Part shown: positions 7,426 to 15,124 of the stretch, piece by piece | How the letters are laid out: each line of letters starts with the position of its first letter | Numbering within the stretch: position 1 is the stretch's first letter | Assembly: GCA_026419775.2 (NCBI GenBank) | Contig: JAOPGA020000616.1 | Coordinates: 1-22,698, forward strand | DNA: 22,698 bases | Source of the DNA: Acrasis kona | Taxonomy: Eukaryota; Heterolobosea; Eutetramitea; Acrasida; Acrasidae | Reading direction: 5' to 3' | Made by a program: the position numbers and the translations under genes | Notes under the pieces: generated by a model | What the model was told of the DNA's origin: nothing | Databases searched by the model: none | What the model saw: the letters and a program-made list of their open reading frames with translations, nothing else

Positions 7426-7680
7426 TTAATAAAATGTTTCACTTACATAAATGTTGTCCTTGTTATATTCCTCATTCTTTAACAATTTAAATATTGTAGA
7501 TTTCATATCCTTTGTTAAGCGAGGTATATATGTAGTTCTCATAAACTGCGCAAGGGGACATGCTTTTTTATTGGCCCAGCATCCCTTTGATCTGCTTGTG
7601 TTCAACATTTCATGTGAAATACATCTTGATAAATGTGAATCATCCTTGATTTTGTGGATTTTCTCCACTCTCTTCCTCAT
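7426..7680 (-). CDS. Hypothetical protein, 84 aa
   Basis: From an ATG at 7680 the minus-strand frame gives MRKRVEKIHKIKDDSHLSR, a Cys/Trp segment (GCWANKKACPLAQF) and MRTTYIPRLTKDMKSTIFKL, ending ...NIYVSETFY. Composition is protein-like and better than the hydrophobic product of the overlapping plus-strand frame. The family is not recognised. It may be the C-terminal exon of a larger gene whose 5' part is replaced by the repeat-bearing exon on the other strand. Confidence 0.35.
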   Translation of the reverse strand: MRKRVEKIHKIKDDSHLSRCISHEMLNTSRSKGCWANKKACPLAQFMRTTYIPRLTKDMKSTIFKLLKNEEYNKDNIYVSETFY

Positions 7681-7698
7681 TATAGTAATTCTATTTAA

Positions 7699-8106
7699 TA
7701 CAGCTCCGGCGCAACACAACTTGTACAAGGGGAAGAAGTTAATGATACAGGGGCAACACAACTTGAAAGTGACTCAGCCAGTACCTCACTTGGTGATACC
7801 TCTACCAATATTCCACTTGATAGTGACTCTGTTGATACTGCTCTTGATAATAACTCTATCAATACTCCACTTGATGACAACTCTGTCAGTAATCCAGTAA
7901 ATGTTGAGAAATCTTTAAAAAAAAAGAAGAAGACAGAGAAATCTTCAAAAAAAAAGTCAACCATTAACAAACCACAAACACCACAAACACCATTAAAGAG
8001 TGAAAGTGGCGTTGTTGATAACAAATCCCCCAAAGATATAGCAGCAGCAGCATTGATAACAGCTAAAACTAATTTATATACATCAAATGGCTGTGAACAA
8101 CAGTAA
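7699..8106 (+). CDS. Repeat-bearing 3' exon of unknown protein
   Basis: An open frame without ATG begins after a stop at 7696, with a possible splice acceptor (TACAG) at 7699-7703. It encodes a duplicated GATQL unit, then about four imperfect repeats of roughly 12 residues built on PLDSDSVDT / ALDNNSINT / PLDDNSVSN. A Lys block (KSLKKKKKTEKSSKKK), an NKPQTPQTPLK linker and an AAAALITAKTNL segment follow before TAA at 8104. Ser/Asp repeats followed by a Lys-rich nuclear-type signal suggest a disordered nuclear protein. In another frame just downstream lie MDDAMVEILKSSFF and a coil-like ENNKELETKVTTLS, so the real C-terminus may be longer and frame-broken. Confidence 0.4.
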   Translation, partial: YSSGATQLVQGEEVNDTGATQLESDSASTSLGDTSTNIPLDSDSVDTALDNNSINTPLDDNSVSNPVNVEKSLKKKKKTEKSSKKKSTINKPQTPQTPLKSESGVVDNKSPKDIAAAALITAKTNLYTSNGCEQQ

Positions 8107-8582
8107 AATGGATGATGCCATGGTTGAAATTTTAAAATCAAGCTTTTTTAGTTTATATCAAGTTCAGAGAACAACAAGGAGTTGGAAACAAAGGTGACAA
8201 CTTTGAGTGTAGCAATGGGTGAATTAAGCGGATATTTGAAATGCAAGGTTTTCTGAAATGTACAAATAATATGACTAACACAGTTTTGTACGCTCTTTCA
8301 AATGGTATGTGCCGCATCTCAAGATTTTCATGATCGCATTCCATCGGAATTTAATCATGATTATCAAAAATGAATTTGTTGAGAATACCTCTATTATTCA
8401 AGTACATTACACCTAGAGTAGTGTTGAATGAGAATCAAAGTGCAAATTGACATTTAATTAAATTTTGACATTTATTTTTTTGATCTCATTGATCTTCCAG
8501 AGGACATTCCTAGCTTTGATTGTTCTATCAGCTCATGGATCTCCCTGCTCTTTGACTTCGGTGCTTTTGATGATAAATGTTC
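8107..8582. other. No complete gene; possible tail of preceding exon
   Basis: Two short protein-like plus-strand stretches (8111-8195 and about 8150-8255, different frames) may be the decayed C-terminus of the gene to the left. From 8260 to 8582 I see only AT-rich sequence. Confidence 0.35.
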
Positions 8583-8945
8583 CTTTTTTTTGTATAAATT
8601 GCATTCTGCAAAAAGCTTTATTAGAATAAATTTACATATTTATAAATGACTCTATACAGCCGAAGGCCCGCCTAGCTTGGCGGATTTGATGGATTGTGTT
8701 GCGCAACGCGCATGCCAGATGGAGTGAGAGGTCTCCATCAAAATGGTTGATATCTTCCTCAACACTTGGAGTGGCTTTTTGACTGGTATCTTACTAGAAA
8801 AACGCTTAACTACATCCATACTAGTGTAACCAAGTAGACTAGCATAAATAGTAGCTTTATGCTTGTCAGTCATAGGATGTTCGTCAAAATCAAAACCACT
8901 CTGGTACAGTGTAAAAGGAAGACCCCAGAATCATTTTCGAGTCAA
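8583..8945 (-). mobile_element. LINE copy, 5'-truncated, 3' end intact
   Basis: On the minus strand this starts near 8940 with WGLPFTLYQSGFDFDEHPMT and runs in one frame through YASLLGYTSMDVVKRF, IPVKKPLQVLRKIS and KLGGPSAV to a stop at 8652-8654. The family 3' UTR and an eight-base A-run (8583-8590) follow. About 95 residues of the LINE C-terminus are uninterrupted. The 3' half nearly matches the 97-bp stub at 633-729. I could not find a clean target duplication, so the 5' boundary is approximate. Confidence 0.85.
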
Positions 8946-8974
8946 AAAAAGTTGTAACGTGTCAAAAAAAATCA

Positions 8975-9492
8975 GACTTGCGATTAAATGTAGCTTTTCC
9001 TTATTACTTCTCTCCATTTCCTTTTTCATTTGTTTCCCCCTTACCAGTGCCTCTCTGAGCTTTTTGTTAGCCTCCTTTTTGTTTCTGATGTGTTGCAGTC
9101 TCTCCTCCCTCTTATGCTTGGCCTCAGCTGCTGCCTGTCGCTTTCTGGCTCTAGCGTTGTTTCTTTTGGCTGCTCTTTATTGGCGCTGCTGCTCTCTCTT
9201 TACTTGTACTTTTTTCTTGGCTTCCTTTTTCTCTTCAACATCTCTTCACAATATCTTCTCTTGATGATGTTGTCATAGTCGGATGGGGTGTTCTTTTCAA
9301 AAATGCTGGCTTGGTACACAGCAGCACTTTCTGGAGCTTGGTGGTCAATGGCACAAAAGCCAAATTCTTCATCATTAGATGGTTGATTGTAAACAAAGTC
9401 TGGATTATGGGGAGGTTGTCAGCGAACTCTCTCAGGATACATCTGGGTCAAAGTGACTTGGTCTTTGTCCTTGTAACTTGGTGTGGGAGGCT
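8975..9492 (-). pseudogene. Broken Lys/Glu/Arg-rich coiled-coil gene
   Basis: Reading right to left on the minus strand, 9480-9230 encodes MYPERVR (stop) QPPHNPDFVYNQ, PSNDEEFGFCAIDHQAPESA and NTPSDYDNIIKRRYCEEMLK. Near 9230 the better frame shifts and continues as a long charged helix, AKKKVQVKREQQRQ, then (after a stop) RAAKRNNARARKRQAAAEAK and NKKEANKKLREALVRGKQMK, to about 8975. The break count is at least one frameshift and two stops (a TGA in the first part, a TAA in the second). The C-terminal half is almost certainly a coiled coil. The family is unknown. The right end coincides with the MULE insertion point. Confidence 0.5.
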
Positions 9493-9501
9493 TAATAGTG
9501 G
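9493..9501. repeat. MULE 9-bp target duplication, left
   Basis: TAATAGTGG directly precedes the left terminal repeat and is repeated exactly at 14435-14443. Nine bp is the usual duplication length for the Mutator superfamily. Confidence 0.95.
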
Positions 9502-9746
9502 GCAGTCAACTACCTTTCCAATAAATTGTTTATTTTTCCAAAAATTATCTTCTCTTTCCAAATTTCAACAGTATCAACAATGATAACTCGGTCAATAATA
9601 AAAATCAATCAAGAACACATTTGCACACCCCACATATTATTCCACGCTCTATCAGAATATATAAAAATGTCGAAATTGATCCCCAAACATTTTAAATTTG
9701 TCATCATAATGTTATGAAAAATACATTTGCTCTTTGTTGATGCATA
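9502..9746. repeat. MULE left terminal inverted repeat (245 bp)
   Basis: This matches the reverse complement of 14206-14434 almost base for base (about 98% by eye), with one 16-bp net insertion here (around 9705-9725) relative to the right copy. Confidence 0.93.
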
Positions 9747-9749
9747 TAA

Positions 9750-10389
9750 TTGTTCACGTCAACATCATCAAAGAATTCAAAAAGTGGTGATGTATCATTA
9801 GAGGATTCTGGATCCGAGTCATCTGATTTTGAAGACATTGACAGTGATGACGAGGANGAAGAAGANAGTCAAAAAACAATGAGGTGGGACAAATCTGATG
9901 AATGCTCCTGTACTTCATGCTCAAGTACTACTGGGCACAGTGGGTACTATTTCAACAACTTTTAATAACATCAGTACATCATACGCTTCATGTAGGGATG
10001 ACACATGCAAAGCCTTCGGAAAGTGTTCTGCACAATTAAAAGTTGTAACTCGCCGCACAAGAGATGATGTCATTGTTTGTGATTTAGTCGGACATGGAAA
10101 ACATGTTAAAAAATTCCACCCAAAGTTGGATCAACTTCCTAGATGCATGGTGCTGCGTACAAAACTCCAAGAGCTAATTGAGAGTGGTGCTGCCAAATCT
10201 GAATTACAGGAGTACATATGTACAGAGTACAACCAACATGACAATCCATTTCTTAACCACCGCTACGACTACTCTATGACCCAATTAACGTTATTCGGTC
10301 AACCACAAGAAGAACAAAGCATTGTCAGAGAGGTTTGAATCTGCCCTTGACTTTGTAAAGGAAGAACTGGACAAGAATGAGGACATAGT
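9750..10389 (+). pseudogene. MULE transposase, N-terminal part (zinc finger)
   Basis: The first frame encodes a Ser/Asp/Glu-rich stretch (EDSGSESSDFEDIDSDDE) and ...TGHSGYYFNNF, ending at a T-run near 9960. The next frame continues NNISTSYASCRDDTCKAFGK, ...VIVCDLVGHGKHVKKFHPKL, a WRKY-GCM1/FLYWCH-type finger (C-x4-C ... H-x-H-like) that MULE transposases use to bind their ends. After LFGQPQEEQ a second shift leads into KALSERFESALDFVKEELD, which runs into the Ginger element at 10390. There is no in-frame ATG at the start; the first codons are missing or lie elsewhere. Removing Ginger and one copy of its duplication restores the reading ...NEDIVPIEIIGG across the gap. Confidence 0.8.
10385..10389. 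repeat. Ginger 5-bp target duplication, left
   Basis: ATAGT directly before TGTCCCAG is repeated at 12550-12554 after CTGGGACA. Confidence 0.85.
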
Positions 10390-10527
10390 TGTCCCAGTTC
10401 ATTCGAACCAACTGGAATTTCCAGTTCATTTGAAACTCCCTATTCCCCATAAGTACAATGCGAATAAATTAAAACTTTGATAAAAATACATCGTAGTATA
10501 CCAAAAGCAACCATCCGTTAATTTTTT
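10390..10527. repeat. Ginger left terminal inverted repeat (138 bp)
   Basis: This is the exact reverse complement of 12412-12549 as far as I can read by eye. Confidence 0.93.
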
Positions 10528-10587
10528 AGAACATACATTCAGAACTAGAATATTGGCGGCAATGTTGACGTTAAAATTACACAAAAA

Positions 10588-12152
10588 ATGAAACAAGAAC
10601 AATACAACAACATCTTTAAATATATCCAAACAGGAAAGGTACCTGCTGGACTCAATAAGAGTCAACTTAAGAGTCTAGTCAAACAATGCAAGAAGTATCG
10701 CATTTCAAACTTCAATGATCTTTACCTTGGTACAACAGATCATCTTGTTAGAAGGAGGTTGGTAAAGACAAAATCTAAAAAGATGGAATTTTTAACTGAC
10801 GATGTATAGGATAAGAGGCCAGAAGATCTTGTTGAAGGAGAGGACTTTAACTACATTGGTGACAAAACATTACCAGTTGAAAAAATAACTGTTCATGAGG
10901 GAATGCTCCCATGCCTTATATCAAAGGAGCACCACCAAACAAACTGTGCAGGAAGAGATGTTGTTGGTAGAATTTTCCATGAACAGTATGGCAGATACCA
11001 TTTTTGAGGCTGGGTGTATGTTTTTAAAATATTGTAATCTGCTAACAACCTAGTAAATATTTTAAAGGTGATGATAACCTGAACACCTGTGCCGCTTGTG
11101 CCTCAAAAAAGGCACGTAGAGAAGAGCCTGAGCCTGTTGCCATTGTATCTAATTATGTACTGCACCGTGTACAAGTAGATTATACTTTCTACACAGAACA
11201 CAAAGTCCTCAACTACATTGACCACTTCTCAAAGAAATGTTGGACTTTTGTAACACCTACAAAAGAGAGCAAACACGTAATTAGAGCTTTACAGCTGATA
11301 AAGGATGAATGTGGAATTTATCCTGACATTCTACAAGCTGATAATGGTGGAGAGTTTATAAGTGAATCTCTTATCAAATTTTGCGATGATAACAAAATTG
11401 AACTCATTCATGGAGCACCTTACCACCCACAAAGCCAAGGTAGTGTCGAAGCTGTCAACAAGACAATTAAGAATGGTATTGACAACCTTTGACTGAACCC
11501 TGCAACCTCACATTTGGCTTTTCACGTTCAAGCTGCTCAGTCGAATGCATCTTATAATGATAGAATGCATTCCACAACAAAGGTCACCCCAAACAAAGCC
11601 TTCAATACCTGCATATTCGTTAATCCAAAGAAACGAGAAGACGCCACGGAAGAAGAGTTGGAAAATTGCTCCAATACATCCAGCAACCGCTCTCCACAAG
11701 TACCTCCACCAACAGCTCCACCTGAGGACACACCAAAATCTAATACTCCTATCAGGAAAAAAAGGGCAAGGGAGGACGGTACTGCCAAACCAACAAAGCG
11801 CCGTAAAAATGGAATATTGGATTTGGATACTGTTAATGATACTAATGATGTATCTCCAGAGTTCCGCGAGGCACCAACACAGACTGCAGCATTACCCAAA
11901 GAAGATGACCGTGTCTCCATTCTGAAGAACACTGTTGAGCTTGGTGTTGGTACAGTCCTTGAAGCAAGACTGTGGCATGGTGTTCCTCTTCCAGATTCAT
12001 ACGTGCTTGTTGCTATATCGGAGTTGTACAAGATAAATGCTCAGCTGCCAAGAATTGAGTCAGGCCAACTAAAACGCTCTAACTGGTTAGAGTTCCACCG
12101 TGGAGATGTTATAGGGTGGCCTTCTGCTTGGTTAAAAGTTCTCATTGAATAA
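10588..12152 (+). pseudogene. Ginger integrase-type transposase
   Basis: From an ATG at 10588 the product begins with the helical Ginger N-terminus (YNNIFKYIQTGKVPAGLNKS, then QLKSLVKQCKKY). The H2C2-type finger has its His pair in SKEHHQTNCAGRD and its Cys pair in NTCAACASKK, joined by splicing of a 38-nt intron. The catalytic core shows D in HRVQVDYTFY, D in DILQADNGGEF 54 residues later, and E in PQSQGSVEAVNKTIK with exactly 35 residues between: DD35E. A Pro/Ser-rich linker, a basic nuclear signal (RKKRAREDG, PTKRRKNG) and a C-terminal domain ending WLEFHRGDVIGWPSAWL complete about 500 residues, the usual length. About three in-frame stops interrupt it; everything else is aligned and in frame. 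Confidence 0.88.
11016..11053 (+). other. 38-nt intron in Ginger transposase gene
   Basis: It begins GTATGT, has TGCTAAC twelve bases before the end and finishes CTAG. Removing it gives GWVKYFKGDDNLNTCAAC, restoring the tryptophan and the Cys pair expected in the integrase zinc finger; unspliced, the frame closes at once. Confidence 0.8.
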
Positions 12153-12411
12153 ATTTTTTTTATTGTTTAAATGCAATCTAATATTTGCTCATGCTGAAGG
12201 TAATGTGAGTTCCAAGCTTCTAATCATGAAATGTATAATGCGTGATGAATGTTGTGAGAATATTGTGAGGTTAAATAGGTATATTTCCCATGCGACAATC
12301 CAACTATCTTATTTGTATCTGGTAACTAGTCTGTTTAATAAGTTTTTTGTACTTGATGTAACAGAGTGTGTTCATACTTGCTTTCACANGGGCCTCTTGT
12401 ACAACTTCTTA

Positions 12412-12549
12412 AAAAAATTAACGGATGGTTGCTTTTGGTATACTACGATGTATTTTTATCAAAGTTTTAATTTATTCGCATTGTACTTATGGGGAATAGG
12501 GAGTTTCAAATGAACTGGAAATTCCAGTTGGTTCGAATGAACTGGGACA
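12412..12549. repeat. Ginger right terminal inverted repeat (138 bp)
   Basis: This is the mirror copy of 10390-10527, ending CTGGGACA. Confidence 0.93.
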
Positions 12550-12554
12550 ATAGT
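12550..12554. repeat. Ginger 5-bp target duplication, right
   Basis: This is the second ATAGT, matching 10385-10389; MULE coding sequence resumes here. Confidence 0.85.
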
Positions 12555-13122
12555 TCCCATTGAGATTATTGGTGGAAGAGACATTGATGACATTACCCCT
12601 ACCGATTTCCAGTTTCTTTTTGTTTGTTTCCATTACTTCCGTGCATGATAGTGATAGTCTATCAAAAGTTATATCGGCAATAGAGAAGTACCTTCATGAT
12701 ATGGACAAACCCATATTAAATGAAAACGAGACATGGGAGGTTACTTTGATGGTTGACGATGGTGCTGTTGAAAAGCTTGCAGCATTCAAGGCAAACAAGG
12801 AAATCTTGATATGTGTGTTTCACATCAAGCAAAGCATCCGGCGTTGGATTAAAAGTAAAAAGAACAAAGTGCTTCCAAAGGAGCATCTTGATGATGTCAT
12901 GTCTCTAGTGTCTTGCATGATTGCTTCAAAGTCAAAGGAGGAGTACCTTGTACACTACAAAAAGATGAGAAGACAGTTCAGAAAATTTGTAGATACTTAC
13001 TTTAATCCAACATGGCATGATGAGCAGTATGAGAAGCCATTTTACGAGAGGTGGTCTTCAATCAACCGTCTTAGCGCTTATGGAATGTGGTACACAAACA
13101 ATATCTGTGAAGCTCGTTTTCG

Positions 13123-13165
13123 GTAATTTAATTTTTTAGTCAACTTAAACTAACCAATAATGTAG
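13123..13165 (+). other. 43-nt intron in MULE transposase gene
   Basis: It starts GTAATT, contains AAACTAAC and ends ATGTAG. Joining the flanks completes the Arg codon and continues the conserved region right after the catalytic Glu. Confidence 0.85.
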
Positions 13166-13714
13166 TGTTTGGTCAAGAATCATAAAATGTGTGAAGTTGA
13201 ATCGGTTGGATAAGTTGCTCCGCCAAGTTGTGGCATTCCTCAAAAACAGCACATACAACGACAGGTTTAAACGTTACAACAACCGTTCAAAATCACATAA
13301 GCATGCGTTGGCTCGCCTCCAAACCGCCCACCTAATTATCCAAAATGGTGTGAATAAGAAGTTCAAGGTTAGAGAAGAAAGTGCCGCAGGACAATTTACG
13401 GTGTATAGCAAGGATACAGACTCAACATACACAACAGATCTAAAGTACCTTTTGTGCTCATGCCAGGATTACTTTAATGGAGGTGGAAAACCATGCAAAC
13501 ACATTAACCTTCTCGCATTAATGCTCGCAAAGAAGAAGAAGTGGAGGATTGACTGCAATAATCCAGACGTACTGCACAAGGCGGTTGTTGCACATTACTG
13601 GCCCAATCTTGTGAAGACTCCTCGCCCGGTCCACCACTTGACAAACCCAAGAGCACTGTCAAACATTGCTATGGCACCAGCGATTCGTATTCAAAGAGCC
13701 TAACACGTACAGTT

Positions 13715-14125
13715 ATGCTAGCAATGCAACAACGCAGACGTTTGAGGAGCATTGGCAGCCGATCATCTCCAAAAGTAACTCAACAAACTGCTTTGTTGCC
13801 TGCACTTATTGAAGACGTTGAGCTACTTGAAGATGCAGATGGTCAAGTACTAGAGGTGGAAGAGCAGGAAAATGTAGAGCCGGCGGTTGAACAGCATGTG
13901 ATGGGGGCTCACAATAACCAACAACCAAAGGATAATGAGCTGGATATTGCAAGTCCTCGCGAAGAAGATGTCATTTCAACCACTGTAGTGAGACGACGTC
14001 CAAAAAGATTCCGCTTGCCTAAACCTGTTTTGGATCCTGTTGAAGTGACTTTACAAGATAATGCAACAACACCGCTTGTAACGTCAACAACTCCAGTGAA
14101 GAAAAGAAGAAGAGTGAACAAATAA
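13715..14125 (+). pseudogene. MULE transposase C-terminal tail, other frame
   Basis: This 136-codon frame begins MLAMQQRRRLRSIGSRSS, passes through an acidic Glu/Val/Asp stretch (ALIEDVELLEDADGQVLEVE) and ends with basic blocks, VVRRRPKRFRLPKP and PVKKRRRVNK, probable nuclear localisation signals. It is also open upstream (YGTSDSYSKSLTRTV), overlapping the end of the previous frame, so it is most likely the transposase C-terminus after a small frameshift near 13680. A separate small second gene of the element is the alternative. Confidence 0.6.
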
Positions 14126-14205
14126 AAGTGACATTTGTATTAATTACTTTGATGTTAGACATGTTACATTAAGTCTTAAAACATACACCGTTTATTTTGT
14201 CCTCT

Positions 14206-14434
14206 ATGCATCAACAAAGAGCATATTATGATGACAAATTTAAAATGTTTGGGGATCAATTTCGACATTTTTATATATTCTGATAGAGCGTGGAATAATA
14301 TGTGGGGTGTGCAAATGTGTTCTTGATTGATTTTTATTATTGACCGAGTTATCATCGTTGATACTGTTGAAAATTGGAAAGAGAAGATGATTTTTTGGAA
14401 AAATAAACAATTTATTGGAAAGGTAGTTGACTGC
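14206..14434. repeat. MULE right terminal inverted repeat (229 bp)
   Basis: This is the reverse complement of 9502-9746, ending GGTAGTTGACTGC. Confidence 0.93.
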
Positions 14435-14443
14435 TAATAGTGG
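14435..14443. repeat. MULE 9-bp target duplication, right
   Basis: TAATAGTGG, identical to 9493-9501. Confidence 0.95.
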
Positions 14444-14575
14444 TAAGAGCTCAAACAATCTTTCATGAACTACACTCCCATATGCGTCNGTGAAGTCGAT
14501 GAGTGAGAGGAATAGGTCCTGTTTTTGTTGTTTTGCGTCCGTAAGTAGGGCAAGCATTGTGGAGGAAAAGAAGAG
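14444..14575 (-). mobile_element. LINE RT fragment (motif A region)
   Basis: Minus-strand reading gives MLALLTDAKQQKQDLFLSLI, then DF(N)DAYGSVVHERLFELLPLL, the RT segment around the first catalytic Asp of LINEs (F.DF.DAY.SV.H..L...L). One ambiguous base lies in the motif. It ends at the MULE insertion point; beyond the MULE the sequence is a different gene. At about 14560-14575 it abuts, head on, a LINE RNase H piece of opposite orientation. Confidence 0.7.
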
Positions 14576-15120
14576 AGTTAAATCATGTACCCTCAACTAT
14601 ATTGAAGCTCATTCCAACATTCCTGGTAATGAAGAAGCTGACAAACTCGCAAAGCTTGGTTTGAAGAATCACCTCATCAGTGATATCTGTCCACCCACTC
14701 ACCTTGCTTTTGATCTTGTTCGTAACGGTGATGTTCCACACAAATCTGTTCATCTTTTTGTCAAATCTTATTTGTCTTCTAAACGTGCTTACTCAGTTGA
14801 CTACAAATATGACCTTCTACATGATGAATACCACATTAAAGCGTCTGTAGATATAGACAAATTAAACAAAAGCGAACAAAAATTCCTACTTCGCCTCCGC
14901 TCCAACCAGCTTTGCACTCTGTCAAAGATGTGTTACTGGAGCAACAATCCAAATTATGACACCAAATGTCCTCGGTGTCATTCATCACATGAAGACCAGC
15001 AACAATTGCTTCTTGACTGTCGCTATAATAAAACTAAATTACATGATGCAATGGTCAGAATCAATAAGGTTATCCAGGATAATCTGAAACCTGGCTTTAT
15101 AGATAAATTGATCAACAATC
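14560..15120 (+). mobile_element. LINE fragment: RNase H end and zinc knuckle
   Basis: The plus-strand frame starts inside an RNase H domain (VEEKKRVKSCTLNYIEAHSN, IPGNEEADKLAKLGL: the conserved His/Asn/Glu/Asp end) and continues through DKLNKSEQKFLLRLRSNQLC to CPRCHSSHEDQQQLLLDC, the C-terminal Cys/His knuckle of LINE proteins. The His usually found about five residues before the last Cys is Gln here. The frame is open for nearly 190 codons. The 3' end of the LINE is missing: near 15120 the sequence becomes the 3' part of a Ulp1-like gene on the other strand. The overlap with the end of the right-hand LINE (IPGNEA) shows the same family. Confidence 0.8.
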
Positions 15121-15124
15121 TTGG

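Larger units (their letters stand above)
10390..12549 (+). mobile_element. Complete Ginger DNA transposon nested in MULE, 2.16 kb
   Basis: It is bounded by 138-bp inverted repeats, starting TGTCCCAGTTC, that are identical by eye, and by a 5-bp ATAGT duplication. The single plus-strand gene encodes an integrase-type DD35E transposase with an N-terminal H2C2-like zinc finger. TGT termini, a short duplication and an integrase-derived transposase with no RT or Gag define Ginger. It splits the MULE transposase gene. Identical ends indicate a recent insertion, yet the coding frame has about three in-frame stops, so the copy was probably moved by transposase supplied elsewhere. Confidence 0.92.
12550..13703 (+). 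pseudogene. MULE transposase, catalytic and SWIM-finger part
   Basis: Coding resumes as IVPIEIIGGRDIDDITPTDF, then shifts frame near 12640 into SDSLSKVISAIEKYLHDMD. The MULE core follows: TLMVDDGAVEKLAAFKANKE (second catalytic Asp), ILICVFHIKQSIRRW (the C-x2-H signature), and YTNNICEARFR with the catalytic Glu. A 43-nt intron (13123-13165) interrupts the Arg codon after ICEARF; splicing gives EARFRVWSRIIKCVKLN. The SWIM finger LCSCQDYFNGGGKPCKHI (C-x-C-x10-C-x-H) lies near 13455-13505. The first catalytic Asp region, usually about 60-100 residues before the second, is not visible and may be deleted. The frame stays open from the intron to a TAA at 13701. Confidence 0.88.
9502..14434 (+). mobile_element. 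Complete MULE (Mutator-like) DNA transposon, 4.9 kb
   Basis: The element is bounded by long terminal inverted repeats starting GCAGTCAACTACC and a perfect 9-bp target duplication. Its plus-strand transposase gene has an N-terminal zinc finger, DDE remnants, a spliced intron and a SWIM finger, matching the Mutator superfamily. A 2.16-kb Ginger transposon sits inside the transposase gene, so the MULE itself is about 2.77 kb. It inserted between a LINE RT fragment on the right and a broken coiled-coil gene on the left. The transposase frame also carries at least three frameshifts apart from the Ginger insertion, so this copy is not autonomous, although its ends look mobilisable in trans. Confidence 0.95.

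Noticed and set aside
7451-7900. A 149-codon hydrophobic plus-strand ORF.
   Set aside because: Its Leu/Ile-rich product is what the other frames of two better-supported ORFs would give (7426-7680 minus and 7699-8106 plus).
10398-10412. A tRNA-like B box (GGTTCGAA) in the Ginger terminal repeats.
   Set aside because: No A box at the right distance and no cloverleaf; it is part of the inverted repeat.
10390-12152. The DD35E gene as the integrase of an LTR retroelement or Polinton.
   Set aside because: It is the only gene between 138-bp inverted repeats with a 5-bp duplication, and there is no RT, capsid or polymerase. This is a Ginger DNA transposon.
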